DNA of 64,000 bases from Solirubrobacterales bacterium (GCA_020438355.1 JAGQUT010000002.1:62001-126000), one strand, 5' to 3'. Positions 8,108 through 17,201 are shown, counted from the first letter of the stretch. Numbers and translations are program-made. The notes: generated from the letters alone by a model not told the origin.

Positions 8108-9292
8108 TCAGTCGATCCATTGGCTCCTCTGTGTGGCGTGCGACTCGATGTGAATGCTCTGCAGGACCCCGATCATCAGGAGCGTCGAGATAATCGCCGA
8201 CCCTCCGTAGCTCACCAGCGGCAATGGAATGCCGGTGATCGGCATGATGCCGAGGTTCATTCCCACGTTTACGAAGACCTGGAAGATGATCGCGGCGGCA
8301 ATTCCGGCCGCGACCAGGGTTCCGTAGAAGTTCTTCGAGAGCGTCATCAGACGCAGCGCCCGCCAGAAGAGCAGGGCGAAAAGGGATAAGACCAGTGCCG
8401 CGCCAACGAATCCGTAACGCTCGGCGACCACGGCGAAAATGAAGTCCGTGTGCCGCTCGGGTACGAATCCGAAACGGGACTGGGTTGCCTGGTCGCCTCG
8501 GCCGGTGGTTCCACCGGCTCCGATTCCGACCTTGGCCTGATTCTGTTGATAGCCCGCATCTCCGATGTCGGATGACGGGCTGAGGAACGACGTGAGTCGT
8601 TCCTGCTGATACTCCTTGAGGACCGGCATTCCGGCCGCCGGAAGGGCGACCAGCACGACGGCGACAAAAGCTGTGAGGACGACACCGATCGTGGCCAGGT
8701 GCGACCAGCGAATACCGGCAGCAACCATGATCGCGAAGGTGATCGCCGCGAAAACGAGTGACGTTCCAAGGTCCTGAAGCAGGACCAGGCCCGTCGGCAC
8801 GAGTCCGAGGCAGAGAATCCGGATCGTCCGTTGACCTTCGGAACCCTTGCGGGCCCCGTCGATCACGAATCCGGCCAGCGCGAGAATGAGCAGCAATTTG
8901 CCTAGCTCAGCCGGCTGGAAGGTGAAGAAAGGCAGTTCGAGTGAGTTCGTCGACCCGCGTGCGGCCACGCCGAACGCGAACACCGCGAAGATCGAGGCGC
9001 ACAGGAACGTGTAGATACCGACACGTAGTTCCCGAAAGCGGGAATAGTCGATGCGGGAGACGGCAATCATTCCGATGATTCCGACCAAACCATAGAGAGA
9101 CTGCCGCTGTACGTACTGCTCGGGTGCCCCGACGATGCTGGAACCCGATGCTTCGTAGAGGGTGAAAAGAGAGCAGGCAAGCAGTCCGAGAGCCGAGAAG
9201 GCGAGCCACCCGTCCATGCCGGCAAGGCCCACACGCTCGAGCATGCCGATTCGGGGTTCGGGGGCCTGACGGGGAAGCCGGGAGGATTCCAT
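8108..9292 (-). CDS. rodA: RodA/FtsW-family peptidoglycan glycosyltransferase
   Basis: SEDS polymerase that builds lateral-wall glycan strands together with a class B PBP. It has 394 residues and about ten hydrophobic segments. The conserved periplasmic loop KVGIGAGGTTGRGDQATQ with FVPERHTDFIFAVVAERYGF is followed by the C-terminal PITGIPLPLVSYGGSAI signature. The ATG at 9292 overlaps the PBP2 TGA by one base (TGATG). A GTG one codon upstream is an alternative. Location next to PBP2 rather than ftsZ genes argues for RodA over FtsW. Confidence 0.93.
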   Translation of the reverse strand: MESSRLPRQAPEPRIGMLERVGLAGMDGWLAFSALGLLACSLFTLYEASGSSIVGAPEQYVQRQSLYGLVGIIGMIAVSRIDYSRFRELRVGIYTFLCASIFAVFAFGVAARGSTNSLELPFFTFQPAELGKLLLILALAGFVIDGARKGSEGQRTIRILCLGLVPTGLVLLQDLGTSLVFAAITFAIMVAAGIRWSHLATIGVVLTAFVAVVLVALPAAGMPVLKEYQQERLTSFLSPSSDIGDAGYQQNQAKVGIGAGGTTGRGDQATQSRFGFVPERHTDFIFAVVAERYGFVGAALVLSLFALLFWRALRLMTLSKNFYGTLVAAGIAAAIIFQVFVNVGMNLGIMPITGIPLPLVSYGGSAIISTLLMIGVLQSIHIESHATQRSQWID

Positions 9293-11163
9293 CACTCGAC
9301 GCTCCCGGTGCCGCCAGAGACCGCCCTGGCCTGCTTGCCGAAGTACTCCTGGAGGATCTGGAGGGTGACTGGTGCCGCGGTGTCGGCTCCGAATCCACCG
9401 CGTTCCACGGTGACGACCACGGCGATCTCGGGGTCGTCATATGGCGCCAGGGCCGCGTACCAGGACTGGTCCGGTTCGTTCGTCCGCTCCGAGGTGCCGG
9501 TCTTGCCTGCGATTTTGACCGGGAAACCACCAAAGACCTTGTAGGAAGTTCCTTCTGGCGACTGTGCAGCGTCGTGCAGGCCCTCCATGATCACCTGACG
9601 GTCAGCCGGATCCATCGGCACTTCCCCGGTGACTTCCGGCTCGGACTCGCTGACCACCCTGCCTGCCGCATCCTCGGTCTGGAGCATCAGCTTCGGCCTG
9701 AGGACCGTGCCACCGTTACCAAGGGCGGAATACGCCACAGCCATCTGGAGCGGACTGGCCTGGAAGTAGCCCTGGCCGATCGCGAACTGGACGTTCTGGC
9801 CGATCGCCCAGCGGTCGTAGAACTCGGGCTGCTCGGCGTGGGCCTCGTTGACCCATTTCGGAGTCGGTATCAGGCCCTCCGACTCTCCCGGGATGTCAAT
9901 ACCGGTTGCCCTCCCGAAACCGAAGTCTCCGGCCCAGTTCTGGAGCTGCCGGGTTCCGTTCATGTCTCGGCCGAGGATGTAGTAGTAGACGTCCGAGGAA
10001 ACCTCAAGCGAGCGTCGCAGGTCAACCGGTCCGTGCGGGGTCTTGCCGGCGTTGTCGAAAGGCTGGTCGGCGATCGTGATCGTGCCGGCGTCGTTGACCA
10101 CGGTCGAAGGGGTGATCAGCCCGGCGTCGAGTCCGGCGAGGGCAGTCACCGGCTTGAAGATCGAGCCGACCGCGTACTGACCTCCGATCGCCCGGTCGAA
10201 GAGCGGTGCGTCCAGATCCTCGTCGTAGAGATCATCGACCTGCTGCTGGGTCAGCGGCTTCGTGAATATCGACGGATCGAAGGTCGGGTTCGACCCGAGA
10301 CCGAGCACCTCGCCGGTCTTCACGTCCATCACCACGAAGGCACCGGGCAGACCGATGCTCTGAAGCGAGCTCTCGCCTGCCAGCTGGACACCCTGGTCGA
10401 TCGAGAGCCGGACCGAGTCGCCGGGTTCGGGAAGGCTGGACGGAAGCTGGCTGATGATCCTGCCGGTCGAATCAACCTGCAGACGGGTGAGCCCCGGGCT
10501 CCCACGCAATTCGTCGTCGTAGGTCATCTCGATGCCGGTCTGCCCGAGAGTGTCTCCGGCGGCGAGATCCTTGTCCGGGTTCTCTTCGAGATCCTCCGCG
10601 GTGACTTCCCCGACGCTGCCCAGGATGTGGGCACCGAGCAGCCCCTGCGGGTACTTGCGCACGAAGATCCTGTTGATCTGGACTTCCGGGAAGTCCGCCT
10701 GGTGCTCCTGCAGGTAGTAGACGATCTCGTCGTCGACGTCCTGATCGAGGGTGATCGGGCTTCCCGGGGGATCGTTCTCGATCGAATCCCTGTACTTGCG
10801 TCGGACCCATTCGGCATCGTGACCGAGCACCTCGCCGACCCGGGTGAAGAGTTCACGCCTGGCGGCCGGCTCGGTCGGGATCTCGATCGGATCGAGCTGG
10901 AGGGCCATGCTGGTCCGGTTGTCGACCAGCACGTTGCCTTCGCGATCGAGGATGCGGCCCCGCGGCGCGGGGACGCGGATCTCCCGTGTCCTGTTCTGGT
11001 TGGCCTCGGCCAGGTACTTGTCTCCGGTCACGATCTGCAGCGACCAGAGCCGGAAGAAGAGAATCCCGAGCAGGACCAAACCGATGCCGCCGATGACCGC
11101 ATAGCGGCGGGACGGAAGATTCCGCTTCTTTCTCGGTCTGGGTACTACGGGTTCGATTCTCAT
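9292..11163 (-). CDS. mrdA: penicillin-binding protein 2 (class B transpeptidase of the elongasome)
   Basis: Cross-links nascent peptidoglycan as RodA's partner. It has 623 residues: a basic cytoplasmic N-terminus, one membrane anchor (about 23-43), a PBP dimerisation domain with RGRILDREGNVLVDN (about 68-82), then the transpeptidase domain. The domain has serine motif GSIFKP (S-x-x-K), SSD as the second motif, and KTGT near the C-terminus. I start at ATG 11163, which overlaps the mreD stop (ATGA). The 16 codons further upstream would lie inside mreD and do not look like a PBP. Confidence 0.94.
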   Translation of the reverse strand: MRIEPVVPRPRKKRNLPSRRYAVIGGIGLVLLGILFFRLWSLQIVTGDKYLAEANQNRTREIRVPAPRGRILDREGNVLVDNRTSMALQLDPIEIPTEPAARRELFTRVGEVLGHDAEWVRRKYRDSIENDPPGSPITLDQDVDDEIVYYLQEHQADFPEVQINRIFVRKYPQGLLGAHILGSVGEVTAEDLEENPDKDLAAGDTLGQTGIEMTYDDELRGSPGLTRLQVDSTGRIISQLPSSLPEPGDSVRLSIDQGVQLAGESSLQSIGLPGAFVVMDVKTGEVLGLGSNPTFDPSIFTKPLTQQQVDDLYDEDLDAPLFDRAIGGQYAVGSIFKPVTALAGLDAGLITPSTVVNDAGTITIADQPFDNAGKTPHGPVDLRRSLEVSSDVYYYILGRDMNGTRQLQNWAGDFGFGRATGIDIPGESEGLIPTPKWVNEAHAEQPEFYDRWAIGQNVQFAIGQGYFQASPLQMAVAYSALGNGGTVLRPKLMLQTEDAAGRVVSESEPEVTGEVPMDPADRQVIMEGLHDAAQSPEGTSYKVFGGFPVKIAGKTGTSERTNEPDQSWYAALAPYDDPEIAVVVTVERGGFGADTAAPVTLQILQEYFGKQARAVSGGTGSVE

Positions 11164-11750
11164 GGGAGTGCTTCGGGTCCGTTGCCTGGCGGTTCGAGCT
11201 CGTCGGCCCATCGATCGATGTCGACGGGACGCCGGCGCGGGGTTGACTCGCTTATCAGCGCTGGTCTCAGAACACGCCGGACCAGGCCATAGAGCGGAAT
11301 TGCCAGCAACACACCATAGAAAGCCTGCAGGATGAGGTCGGGAACAAGCGAAGCGCTTACGTAACCGTCGAAGCCGACGAGGACTGTGTAGATGCCGAGC
11401 AGGAGGTTGGATCCGAGGGTCGCGAGACCCGCCGCCACCATTACGGTCGGCCGGTCGACCTCTCCCCCTCGTTCGCGGTATGTACCGGCCAGGTAGCCAA
11501 CCGCCATGAAGATGAGGCAGGCGCTTCCGAGCGGGCCGTCGGTCAGGGCGTCACCGAGGAACCCGAAGGCGAAGCCGACCGTGGCTCCGACCAGGCTCCC
11601 GCCGAGCAGGCCGAAGATGACCGCGCAGGCCGGCAGGATCCACATCGAAGTACCGAGGAGTTCGACCTGTGAGAAGAAAGCAACCTGAAGGATCGTGAAG
11701 AGCAGGATCAGCCCCGCGATCCGGGCGGCGGAATTGCTGGTGATGATCAT
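11160..11750 (-). CDS. mreD: rod shape-determining protein MreD
   Basis: Small polytopic membrane subunit of the rod complex. It has 196 residues with about five to six hydrophobic helices, including a conserved-type GLLGGSLVGATVGFAFGFLGD stretch near 48-68. It has four-base ATGA overlaps with both mreC upstream and PBP2 downstream, so the four genes are a tightly coupled operon. The sequence is weakly conserved in general, so the call relies equally on topology and position. Confidence 0.9.
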   Translation of the reverse strand: MIITSNSAARIAGLILLFTILQVAFFSQVELLGTSMWILPACAVIFGLLGGSLVGATVGFAFGFLGDALTDGPLGSACLIFMAVGYLAGTYRERGGEVDRPTVMVAAGLATLGSNLLLGIYTVLVGFDGYVSASLVPDLILQAFYGVLLAIPLYGLVRRVLRPALISESTPRRRPVDIDRWADELEPPGNGPEALP

Positions 11751-12595
11751 CCGCGGTTGCCTCCGGTGAGGATCTGGAGGGTGTCCAGGTTTCGCAGGTC
11801 CGCGAAGGGCCGGAGGTCCACCGTCTGGATCGCTTCACGCTGGTCGATCGGGGCACGACTGATCTCGCCGATCGGAATCCCCCGGGGGTAGAGCGACGAG
11901 AGCCCCTCTCCCCTCCAGCCCGAGGTGACGACGGTCTGACCAGGTTTCACGTCGCGGGTTTCGTCGAGGAACTCGAGGACGAGCGTTTCCGGATCACCAA
12001 CTTTCGACCGCATGACCCCCTGGGCGCCGCCGGGCAGAATCATCGCGCTGACCGCGCTGGAGCTGTCGGAGATCAGGCTTACGACCGAGCCTGAACGACT
12101 CGTCGAGCTGATCCGACCGACCAGTCCGTCCCCGCTGATCACCGGGTCGTTGACTGTCACGCCGTCCGAGGTTCCCGCGTTGACGTTCACGGTTGTGAAC
12201 CAGACCGTGGGAGACCGTCCGGTTACGTTGACCGTGACCGGGTCGTAGGCGTCTGGAATTCGGCCGGCCTCTTCGAGCCCGACCAGTTTGCGCAGTTGCG
12301 AGTTCTCCTCGAGTGCGACCTGTCCGGCAACCGCCTGCCCCCGTGCTTCCTCGAGTTCGCGTTGGAGCCGGTCACGCTCTCCCCTCGCCGCCAAGGTTTC
12401 GTCGAACCAGTTGACGAGGTCGCGGGCGGGCTTCAGGGCCTTTGAGGCCACGTTCGTGACCGGGTCAAGGACGGTTCCCAGCGCACCTCCGGCGCCGCCT
12501 GACCCGCTGCCGAAGGTGAAGGTGAGCAGGATGAAGCCCAGCACAATGAGGCCGATAAGGACGGCTCTGCGGCGTCGGACTTGCTTGCGGTACAC
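11747..12595 (-). CDS. mreC: rod shape-determining protein MreC
   Basis: Membrane-anchored scaffold that activates the RodA-PBP2 pair. It has about 282 residues from GTG 12595: a basic tail (YRKQVRRRR), one transmembrane helix, a coiled coil (about 65-105), then the double beta-barrel with VTGRSPTVWFTTVNVNAG and VISGDGLVGRI. The frame stays open to an ATG at 12697, which would add 34 proline-rich residues. Neither start has a good Shine-Dalgarno, so this boundary is uncertain. mreB is not next to it: maf lies upstream instead. A TAGGGT at 12742-12737 could be a promoter with a leader. Confidence 0.9.
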   Translation of the reverse strand: MYRKQVRRRRAVLIGLIVLGFILLTFTFGSGSGGAGGALGTVLDPVTNVASKALKPARDLVNWFDETLAARGERDRLQRELEEARGQAVAGQVALEENSQLRKLVGLEEAGRIPDAYDPVTVNVTGRSPTVWFTTVNVNAGTSDGVTVNDPVISGDGLVGRISSTSRSGSVVSLISDSSSAVSAMILPGGAQGVMRSKVGDPETLVLEFLDETRDVKPGQTVVTSGWRGEGLSSLYPRGIPIGEISRAPIDQREAIQTVDLRPFADLRNLDTLQILTGGNRG

Positions 12596-12761
12596 GGTGG
12601 GCTCGGGGTCGGTTCGAGGGAAGGGCGCGGCGGGGAATCCGGGAGCGGGATTGCTCCGGACAGGCGACTTTCTCACCTCGGCAGGAAAGCCGCACATCCA
12701 GGCCGGTCGCTGCGGGAAGGATTGCAGCGTCAGACAACCCTAGCGAGGGCGACTCAGCGGT

Positions 12762-13328
12762 TCATAAATCCAGTTCTGGAGCCAGATCCAGCAATAATCC
12801 GACCGGAAGCCCGATCACGTTGGAGATATCCCCTTCGACACCGGCAACCAGTGCGGAGCCCCGTCCCTGGATCGCGTAGCCGCCCGCCCGGCCCTCCCAC
12901 TCACCGCTGGCCAGATAGCGGTCAATCTCCTGCGCGGTCAGATCCCTGAAGGCAACCGTCGACCGTGAGACTCCGGTACGGACCTGACCCGGATCCGGTC
13001 CGACCAGCGCCAGGCCACTGAAAACCTCATGGCCGCGACCGGAAAGGCGCTCCAGGTACTCCCTGGCGGCCGCTTCGCTTGCGGGCTTCCCGATCACCTG
13101 ATCTTCAAGTACGACATCGGTGTCACAGCCAACGACCAGGCTGTCCCTGAACCGGGCGGCAACGGCCTTGGCCTTGAGCAGGGCGTTCTCGAGCACAACC
13201 TCCGACGGGACACCATCAACGATCTCTTCCACGCCGGACACTCCGACTTCGAACCTGATTCCGAGACGCTCGAGGATTTCCCGACGCTGGGGAGACCCGG
13301 AGGCGAGAATGACCCTCGGTCGTTTCAT
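12762..13328 (-). CDS. maf: Maf-family nucleotide pyrophosphatase
   Basis: House-cleaning pyrophosphatase acting on dTTP, UTP or modified nucleotides. It has 188 residues with the N-terminal signature ILASGSPQRREILERLG (8-24), VGCDTDVVLEDQVIGKP near 66-82 and GYAIQGRGSALV near 149-160, all standard for Maf. The middle aspartate region matches the YhdE-like subgroup, but substrate cannot be assigned from sequence. It sits between a secreted hydrolase (17 bases upstream) and mreC. maf next to mre genes is common in bacteria. Confidence 0.93.
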   Translation of the reverse strand: MKRPRVILASGSPQRREILERLGIRFEVGVSGVEEIVDGVPSEVVLENALLKAKAVAARFRDSLVVGCDTDVVLEDQVIGKPASEAAAREYLERLSGRGHEVFSGLALVGPDPGQVRTGVSRSTVAFRDLTAQEIDRYLASGEWEGRAGGYAIQGRGSALVAGVEGDISNVIGLPVGLLLDLAPELDL

Positions 13329-13345
13329 CCACCCAGATTTCCAGA

Positions 13346-15067
13346 TCAGGCCGAGCGGCGTACCCTGAGCACGCGAACCGAGGTCCGGCCACCAACTGTG
13401 GCCTTGATCCTGACTCTCCCGCGAGCGCTGGCGAGGGCCCTCAGCCTGATCTTCGCGACCGAGGTTGACCGTGGACGAACCTTCGGAAGGACCCGGGGAC
13501 CGGAAACCCGGACCCGACTGTTCGATGAGGCCAGTCGCACCCGGACCTGATTCGCCGCCACCTTACCCCTGTTGGTGACCCTCAGGCGAAGGATCAGCGA
13601 CCGCCCCGGGCGGATCTTCCGCGGGCCAGTCAGAACGGGACTACCCAAATCAGGGAACGCCTGCTGGAAGGAAGCAAAGCTGGTCGAGCAATCTGATTCC
13701 TGCCCGTGGGTCGGGTTGACTGCGCGGGCGAAGAACCTGTTGCTGGATCCCTTCCTGACCCTGACTGTCAATCCGCCGGAGTTGAAGCGTGAACCGGAGC
13801 CTGTCGCTATTGCTTCACCTGAGCAGTTGCGATTGTCGAATATCGAGATCCTTGCCTCCGGATTGGCGTTTCCGCGGACCTTTGGAGAGACTGAAACCGC
13901 GGGGGATCCGCCCACTACCCTCAGACCGGTCGGGCGTTCAGGAGTCTGGCAGTCACCGAGCACATTCCGGTTCGAAGCGGGATCGTTGCCCGCCAGCCAT
14001 GCGGCGTAGTCATCGGTGTTCACTGGCCCGAGACAGACTCCCGAGAGAAACTGGCTGCTGAGGAGGGTCGACGTGCTCTGGCTGTTGACTGTGCGGGCGA
14101 GGATCTCCTGTTCGAGTCCAGGCTGGGACTTCAGCCAGCGGTCGTACCAGCGCTTGGTCCAGTGGGCCATGATCAGCCGCTGGTTCTCATCGCCGTTATG
14201 TGAGAAGTCCGTGTGTTCGAAATCCTTGAGAACGAGACTCAGGCTCGGGATGCCGCTGTCGCGCCACCATCTCCACCCGTACTGCTTCAAGTCCGGGTCA
14301 AGCCTCGACGGGTTGCCCTTGCAGGGCGCGTCCATCGCGAAGCTAAGTGCCGGCACCCTGGGAATCACCGGCAGGGCCGGATCGCCCGTACATTCGTTCG
14401 CTGCCGCGCCCGGGTCTCCGGTCACCCAGCGGCGAAGGCTGTCGTAGGCGATGATCGCGTCGACGTCGAGTTGGCTCAGGTCCAGACCGGCGGCGATGGA
14501 AAGGCCATCTGTGACCGGCGGGTTGCCCTGGATGTAGCTGGAGACGATCGAGCCCATTGAGCTGCCACCAACTCCCACCCTTTCGACATCGGTGATGGCG
14601 GCGTAGGGGTTGGCTGGAGACCGGAGGAACTCGACCGCCGATGCGGTGGCCCTCACCCCGTTCAGGAACTGGCCGCCCTGTCCAGCGGCGTCGGGAGCCT
14701 GATGGATCTCGGTGATGTAGCCGTGTCCGGCCAGGTACTTGGCCGCCCATGACATCGCGCAGATCGTGCTGTCTGTCTCCCCGGCACCATGTTGCAGGAC
14801 CACGACTGGCAGCTTCGGGCCCGAGGGTTCGATCGATTCGGGTGCCGCCGGACCAAACACGACGCCGTTGAATGACCCGGGCCCGCTGGAGGCCACCGAC
14901 GGAACCTCAACCTGGACTCCGTACATGTCACCCATCCATTCATAGGTCGGATGGTTCGGGCCGTCGCAGGGGTTGTATCCGCTGAGCCCCGCCTGAGCCG
15001 GCGACGCACAGACGAGAGCAATCGCGATACCCGTGATGCCGACGATGGATCTGAGGATGGTTTTCAT
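13346..15067 (-). CDS. secreted alpha/beta-hydrolase with basic beta-sandwich tail
   Basis: It has 573 residues. A signal peptide (basic start, hydrophobic 8-22, cleavage near AQA-G) is followed by an alpha/beta-hydrolase domain with VVVLQHGAG (oxyanion region, about 88-96) and the nucleophile elbow GGSSMGS near 168-174, resembling the dienelactone/PET-hydrolase-like group. A D-x-E-H-T/DFSHNGD region near 300 may supply the histidine. From about 395 there is a cysteine-containing beta region, and from about 475 a CARDB-like domain very rich in Arg, Val and Ser, ending RVLRVRRSA. It has a good Shine-Dalgarno (AGGGAA). It lies 100 bases downstream of a TetR gene that may control it. Substrate unknown; esters or polyesters are plausible. 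Confidence 0.75.
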   Translation of the reverse strand: MKTILRSIVGITGIAIALVCASPAQAGLSGYNPCDGPNHPTYEWMGDMYGVQVEVPSVASSGPGSFNGVVFGPAAPESIEPSGPKLPVVVLQHGAGETDSTICAMSWAAKYLAGHGYITEIHQAPDAAGQGGQFLNGVRATASAVEFLRSPANPYAAITDVERVGVGGSSMGSIVSSYIQGNPPVTDGLSIAAGLDLSQLDVDAIIAYDSLRRWVTGDPGAAANECTGDPALPVIPRVPALSFAMDAPCKGNPSRLDPDLKQYGWRWWRDSGIPSLSLVLKDFEHTDFSHNGDENQRLIMAHWTKRWYDRWLKSQPGLEQEILARTVNSQSTSTLLSSQFLSGVCLGPVNTDDYAAWLAGNDPASNRNVLGDCQTPERPTGLRVVGGSPAVSVSPKVRGNANPEARISIFDNRNCSGEAIATGSGSRFNSGGLTVRVRKGSSNRFFARAVNPTHGQESDCSTSFASFQQAFPDLGSPVLTGPRKIRPGRSLILRLRVTNRGKVAANQVRVRLASSNSRVRVSGPRVLPKVRPRSTSVAKIRLRALASARGRVRIKATVGGRTSVRVLRVRRSA

Positions 15068-15167
15068 GGGGTTCCCTGGCCGGCCGAAGGACCGTTCAAT
15101 GGACGAAACAGGCGCCTTATCCCGGAGTTGCGGCCTGCCTGGCTCCCCGTCGGGCCAGGGTCGCGCT

Positions 15168-15725
15168 CTACGCGGCTGAGCGGAGCATGCGCTCCATTGC
15201 GCGCAGGGCGCGATCGATCTCGGGAGGCGAGTGCGTCGCGATGTTGCCCCAGACGTAGGCCATGCCGATCTGGGTCAGGTCGCCCGCGAGTTCCCTTGCC
15301 TCATTGGGTGACCAGCCCTGGCCGGCGTCGGCCAGTTCCTGCCCGAGACCCTCAGCGATCGCCTTTGACACCACAGATCCAGGTGCGATCATCACCCTCA
15401 GGCCGAGTTCCGGTTCGGCCTGGACCAGATGCCTCAGCGGCTCAAAGCTCGCGGTCGTCTCCATGAATCGCCGCATCTCGTCGACGATCCTGTCCAGTCC
15501 CTGACCCCTCGCCTCTTCGCTCGACTGCCGAAGCGAAATCCTGACCAGACCGACCAGGACTTCGGAGATCAGCGACTCCCTGTCTCCGACCCAGCGATAG
15601 AGGGTGGTCCGGCCGATCCCCAGCTCGGAGGCAAGCGACTGCATGTCGATTCGCTCGAGCGCCAGGTAATGGCTGCGCGCCAGCCTGACCGCATCCTCAC
15701 GCCCGACTTTTTCGGAAACACCCAC
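15168..15725 (-). CDS. TetR-family transcriptional regulator, QsdR-like
   Basis: It has 185 residues. The N-terminal helix-turn-helix reads IDMQSLASELGIGRTTLYRWVGDRESLISEVL (27-58 as one segment), with the RTTLYRWVG recognition helix typical of the QsdR subgroup. The remaining helices form the ligand-binding and dimer domain. The start is GTG 15725, with TAGGAT six bases upstream. Because it lies immediately upstream of, and in line with, the secreted hydrolase gene, autoregulation and control of that gene is the simplest guess (inference). Confidence 0.87.
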   Translation of the reverse strand: MGVSEKVGREDAVRLARSHYLALERIDMQSLASELGIGRTTLYRWVGDRESLISEVLVGLVRISLRQSSEEARGQGLDRIVDEMRRFMETTASFEPLRHLVQAEPELGLRVMIAPGSVVSKAIAEGLGQELADAGQGWSPNEARELAGDLTQIGMAYVWGNIATHSPPEIDRALRAMERMLRSAA

Positions 15726-15737
15726 CAGGCAATCCTA
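15726..15737 (-). promoter_or_regulatory. putative leaderless promoter of the TetR gene (-10 TAGGAT)
   Basis: TAGGAT (15737-15732) ends six bases before the GTG start. No operator palindrome is evident around it. Confidence 0.45.
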
Positions 15738-15761
15738 GAGACGGAGCGGTGGGATTAAGTG

Positions 15762-15796
15762 GGAAGGCCCGCCCCGACAGGCGGGACGGGCCTTCC
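15762..15796 (-). terminator. terminator hairpin after ndk
   Basis: GGAAGGCCCG pairs with CGGGCCTTCC around a GC-rich inner stem, 25 bases past the ndk stop. The U-tract is short on both strands, so termination may be partial. Confidence 0.65.
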
Positions 15797-15820
15797 GAAC
15801 AACAGATCTGGCCTGGTTGC

Positions 15821-16228
15821 CTAGATGCCCTCGGGGAACCAGATGGCGATCTCACGAGCGGCCGACTCGTCGGAGTCGGAACCGTGAACCATGTTGAAAG
15901 TCACTTCGAGGGCGAAGTCGCCGCGGATCGAGCCCGGGGCAGCCTCCACCGGATTGGTCGCGCCGATCAGCTGACGAGCGGCCTTCACGGCTTCAGGTCC
16001 CTCGAGGACGGCGGCAACCAGCGGGCCTCCGGTGATGAAGTCGACCAGCTCGCCAAAGAAGGGCTTCTCCTTGTGCTCGGCGTAGTGCTCGTTGGCGATC
16101 TGCTCGGTGGCAGTCATCTTCTTGAGGGCGGCGATTCGAAGGCCCTTGCGCTCGAAGCGGGCGAGAACCTCGCCGGTGAGGGAGCGCTCGAAGGCGTCAG
16201 GCTTAACCAGGATCAGGGTCTGGGACAT
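15821..16228 (-). CDS. ndk: nucleoside diphosphate kinase
   Basis: Equalises NTP and dNTP pools by gamma-phosphate transfer through a phosphohistidine. It has 135 residues, beginning [14 protein letters not shown]. The active-site histidine lies in [17 protein letters not shown] near 112-128, where NxxHGSD is the family signature. A GGAG Shine-Dalgarno lies about eight bases before ATG 16228. It has its own terminator hairpin, so it is probably a single-gene unit or the end of the folC transcript. Confidence 0.96.
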   Translation of the reverse strand: MSQTLILVKPDAFERSLTGEVLARFERKGLRIAALKKMTATEQIANEHYAEHKEKPFFGELVDFITGGPLVAAVLEGPEAVKAARQLIGATNPVEAAPGSIRGDFALEVTFNMVHGSDSDESAAREIAIWFPEGI

Positions 16229-16292
16229 TGGTGGTACTCCGTGTGGTTGGGGTTTGTTTCAGGGCGCGGAGGGTCCGGGGACCCGGCCCGGT

Positions 16293-17075
16293 TCATTCTT
16301 CGCCGCGATTGATCGGCTCGGACTGCTCGTCGCCGTCAACGGTAATCCTGCGCCGAGAGGAGCGCGGGGTACGGGTCTTTTCTGAAGACTCTCCATCGGA
16401 AGCGGAACGGGATGACCGACGCGTCGGTTCCTCGCTCCGGGACTCCTTGCCCGAAGAGCGGGCTTCCTTCGACGAACTCCGGCTCTCGCGGCTTGAAGAT
16501 TCGGCGGCAGACTTGCTCGAGCGGCGCCTGGGCTCGCTGGCGCTTCCATCCGGGCGACTTGCCCGGGATGAGGAGCGTCCTGAAGATTCGCCCTTGGGCC
16601 GCTTCGAGCTGCTGCGGGAACTGCGCTTGGGGGCGATCAGGGTCGTCTCGCAGTAGGGACAGACCTTCCAGCCGAGACCGACCGGCTTCGAACAGGTCGG
16701 GCAGGGCTCCTTGAGGCGGGTGCGGCAGGCGGGACAGCGGATGAAGTCACTCTCGACCGGCGAGCCGCATTTGTGGCAGGAAGAGTGCTTGAGGTGACGG
16801 AGCCTCACTTCGGATTCCTTGATCTCGGTCTCGCGCTCGCGGATGTCGTCGAGGAACTCCGGCGGCCGGAGGATCGTGTAGACGAGCGTCCCGACGTAAG
16901 GGAAGAACGAGGCTGCAGTGGCGCAGCCCACCAGGAACGGGTCGGCGATTCGCCGGCGTGCGTCGGTGAAGGTGAACACGATGAGGGCGATCCAGATCGC
17001 AACCAGAATCAGGATCACCAGCGTCGCGGCCAGGTTCAGTCCAGTGTTTTCAATTCCGAAGATGGCGAGAGGCAT
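16293..17075 (-). CDS. membrane protein with four-CxxC zinc ribbon and Ser/Arg-rich tail
   Basis: It has 260 residues. Two hydrophobic helices (about 13-35 and 46-68) are followed by a charged helix and a double zinc ribbon (DZANK-like) with CxxC pairs at 100/103, 114/117, 125/128 and 139/142. The last ~110 residues (150-260) are disordered and dominated by serine, arginine, glutamate and lysine in RS/SR dipeptides, ending DGDEQSEPINRGEE. The zinc-ribbon membrane part resembles uncharacterised actinobacterial proteins. The SR-rich tail is unusual in bacteria. It starts seven bases after the stop of a 39-residue membrane peptide. Function unknown. Confidence 0.8.
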   Translation of the reverse strand: MPLAIFGIENTGLNLAATLVILILVAIWIALIVFTFTDARRRIADPFLVGCATAASFFPYVGTLVYTILRPPEFLDDIRERETEIKESEVRLRHLKHSSCHKCGSPVESDFIRCPACRTRLKEPCPTCSKPVGLGWKVCPYCETTLIAPKRSSRSSSKRPKGESSGRSSSRASRPDGSASEPRRRSSKSAAESSSRESRSSSKEARSSGKESRSEEPTRRSSRSASDGESSEKTRTPRSSRRRITVDGDEQSEPINRGEE

Positions 17076-17081
17076 GGCGGG

Positions 17082-17201
17082 CTAAAGGAACATCCTTCCG
17101 AATAGGTACCCAATGCCGAAGAAGACGAGGATCACGATCGCCACGACCGCAGCGACCAGCGCCATCATCGACAGCAATTGGGAGCCAGTCTGACGATTCA
17201 C
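17082..17201 (-). CDS. 39-residue single-pass membrane peptide
   Basis: From GTG 17201 the frame encodes MNRQTGSQLLSMMALV followed by a strongly hydrophobic helix and the C-terminus GYLFGRMFL: one transmembrane segment with a short polar N-terminus. It ends seven bases before the SR-rich zinc-ribbon gene, so the two are probably cotranscribed and may interact. There is no clear Shine-Dalgarno. Support is the hydrophobic composition, tight spacing and complete use of the intergenic gap. No function is recognised. Confidence 0.5.
   Translation of the reverse strand: MNRQTGSQLLSMMALVAAVVAIVILVFFGIGYLFGRMFL

Noticed and set aside
9574-11292. 572-codon plus-strand frame opposite PBP2
   Set aside because: No recognisable domains; the opposite strand carries SxxK and KTGT motifs of PBP2.
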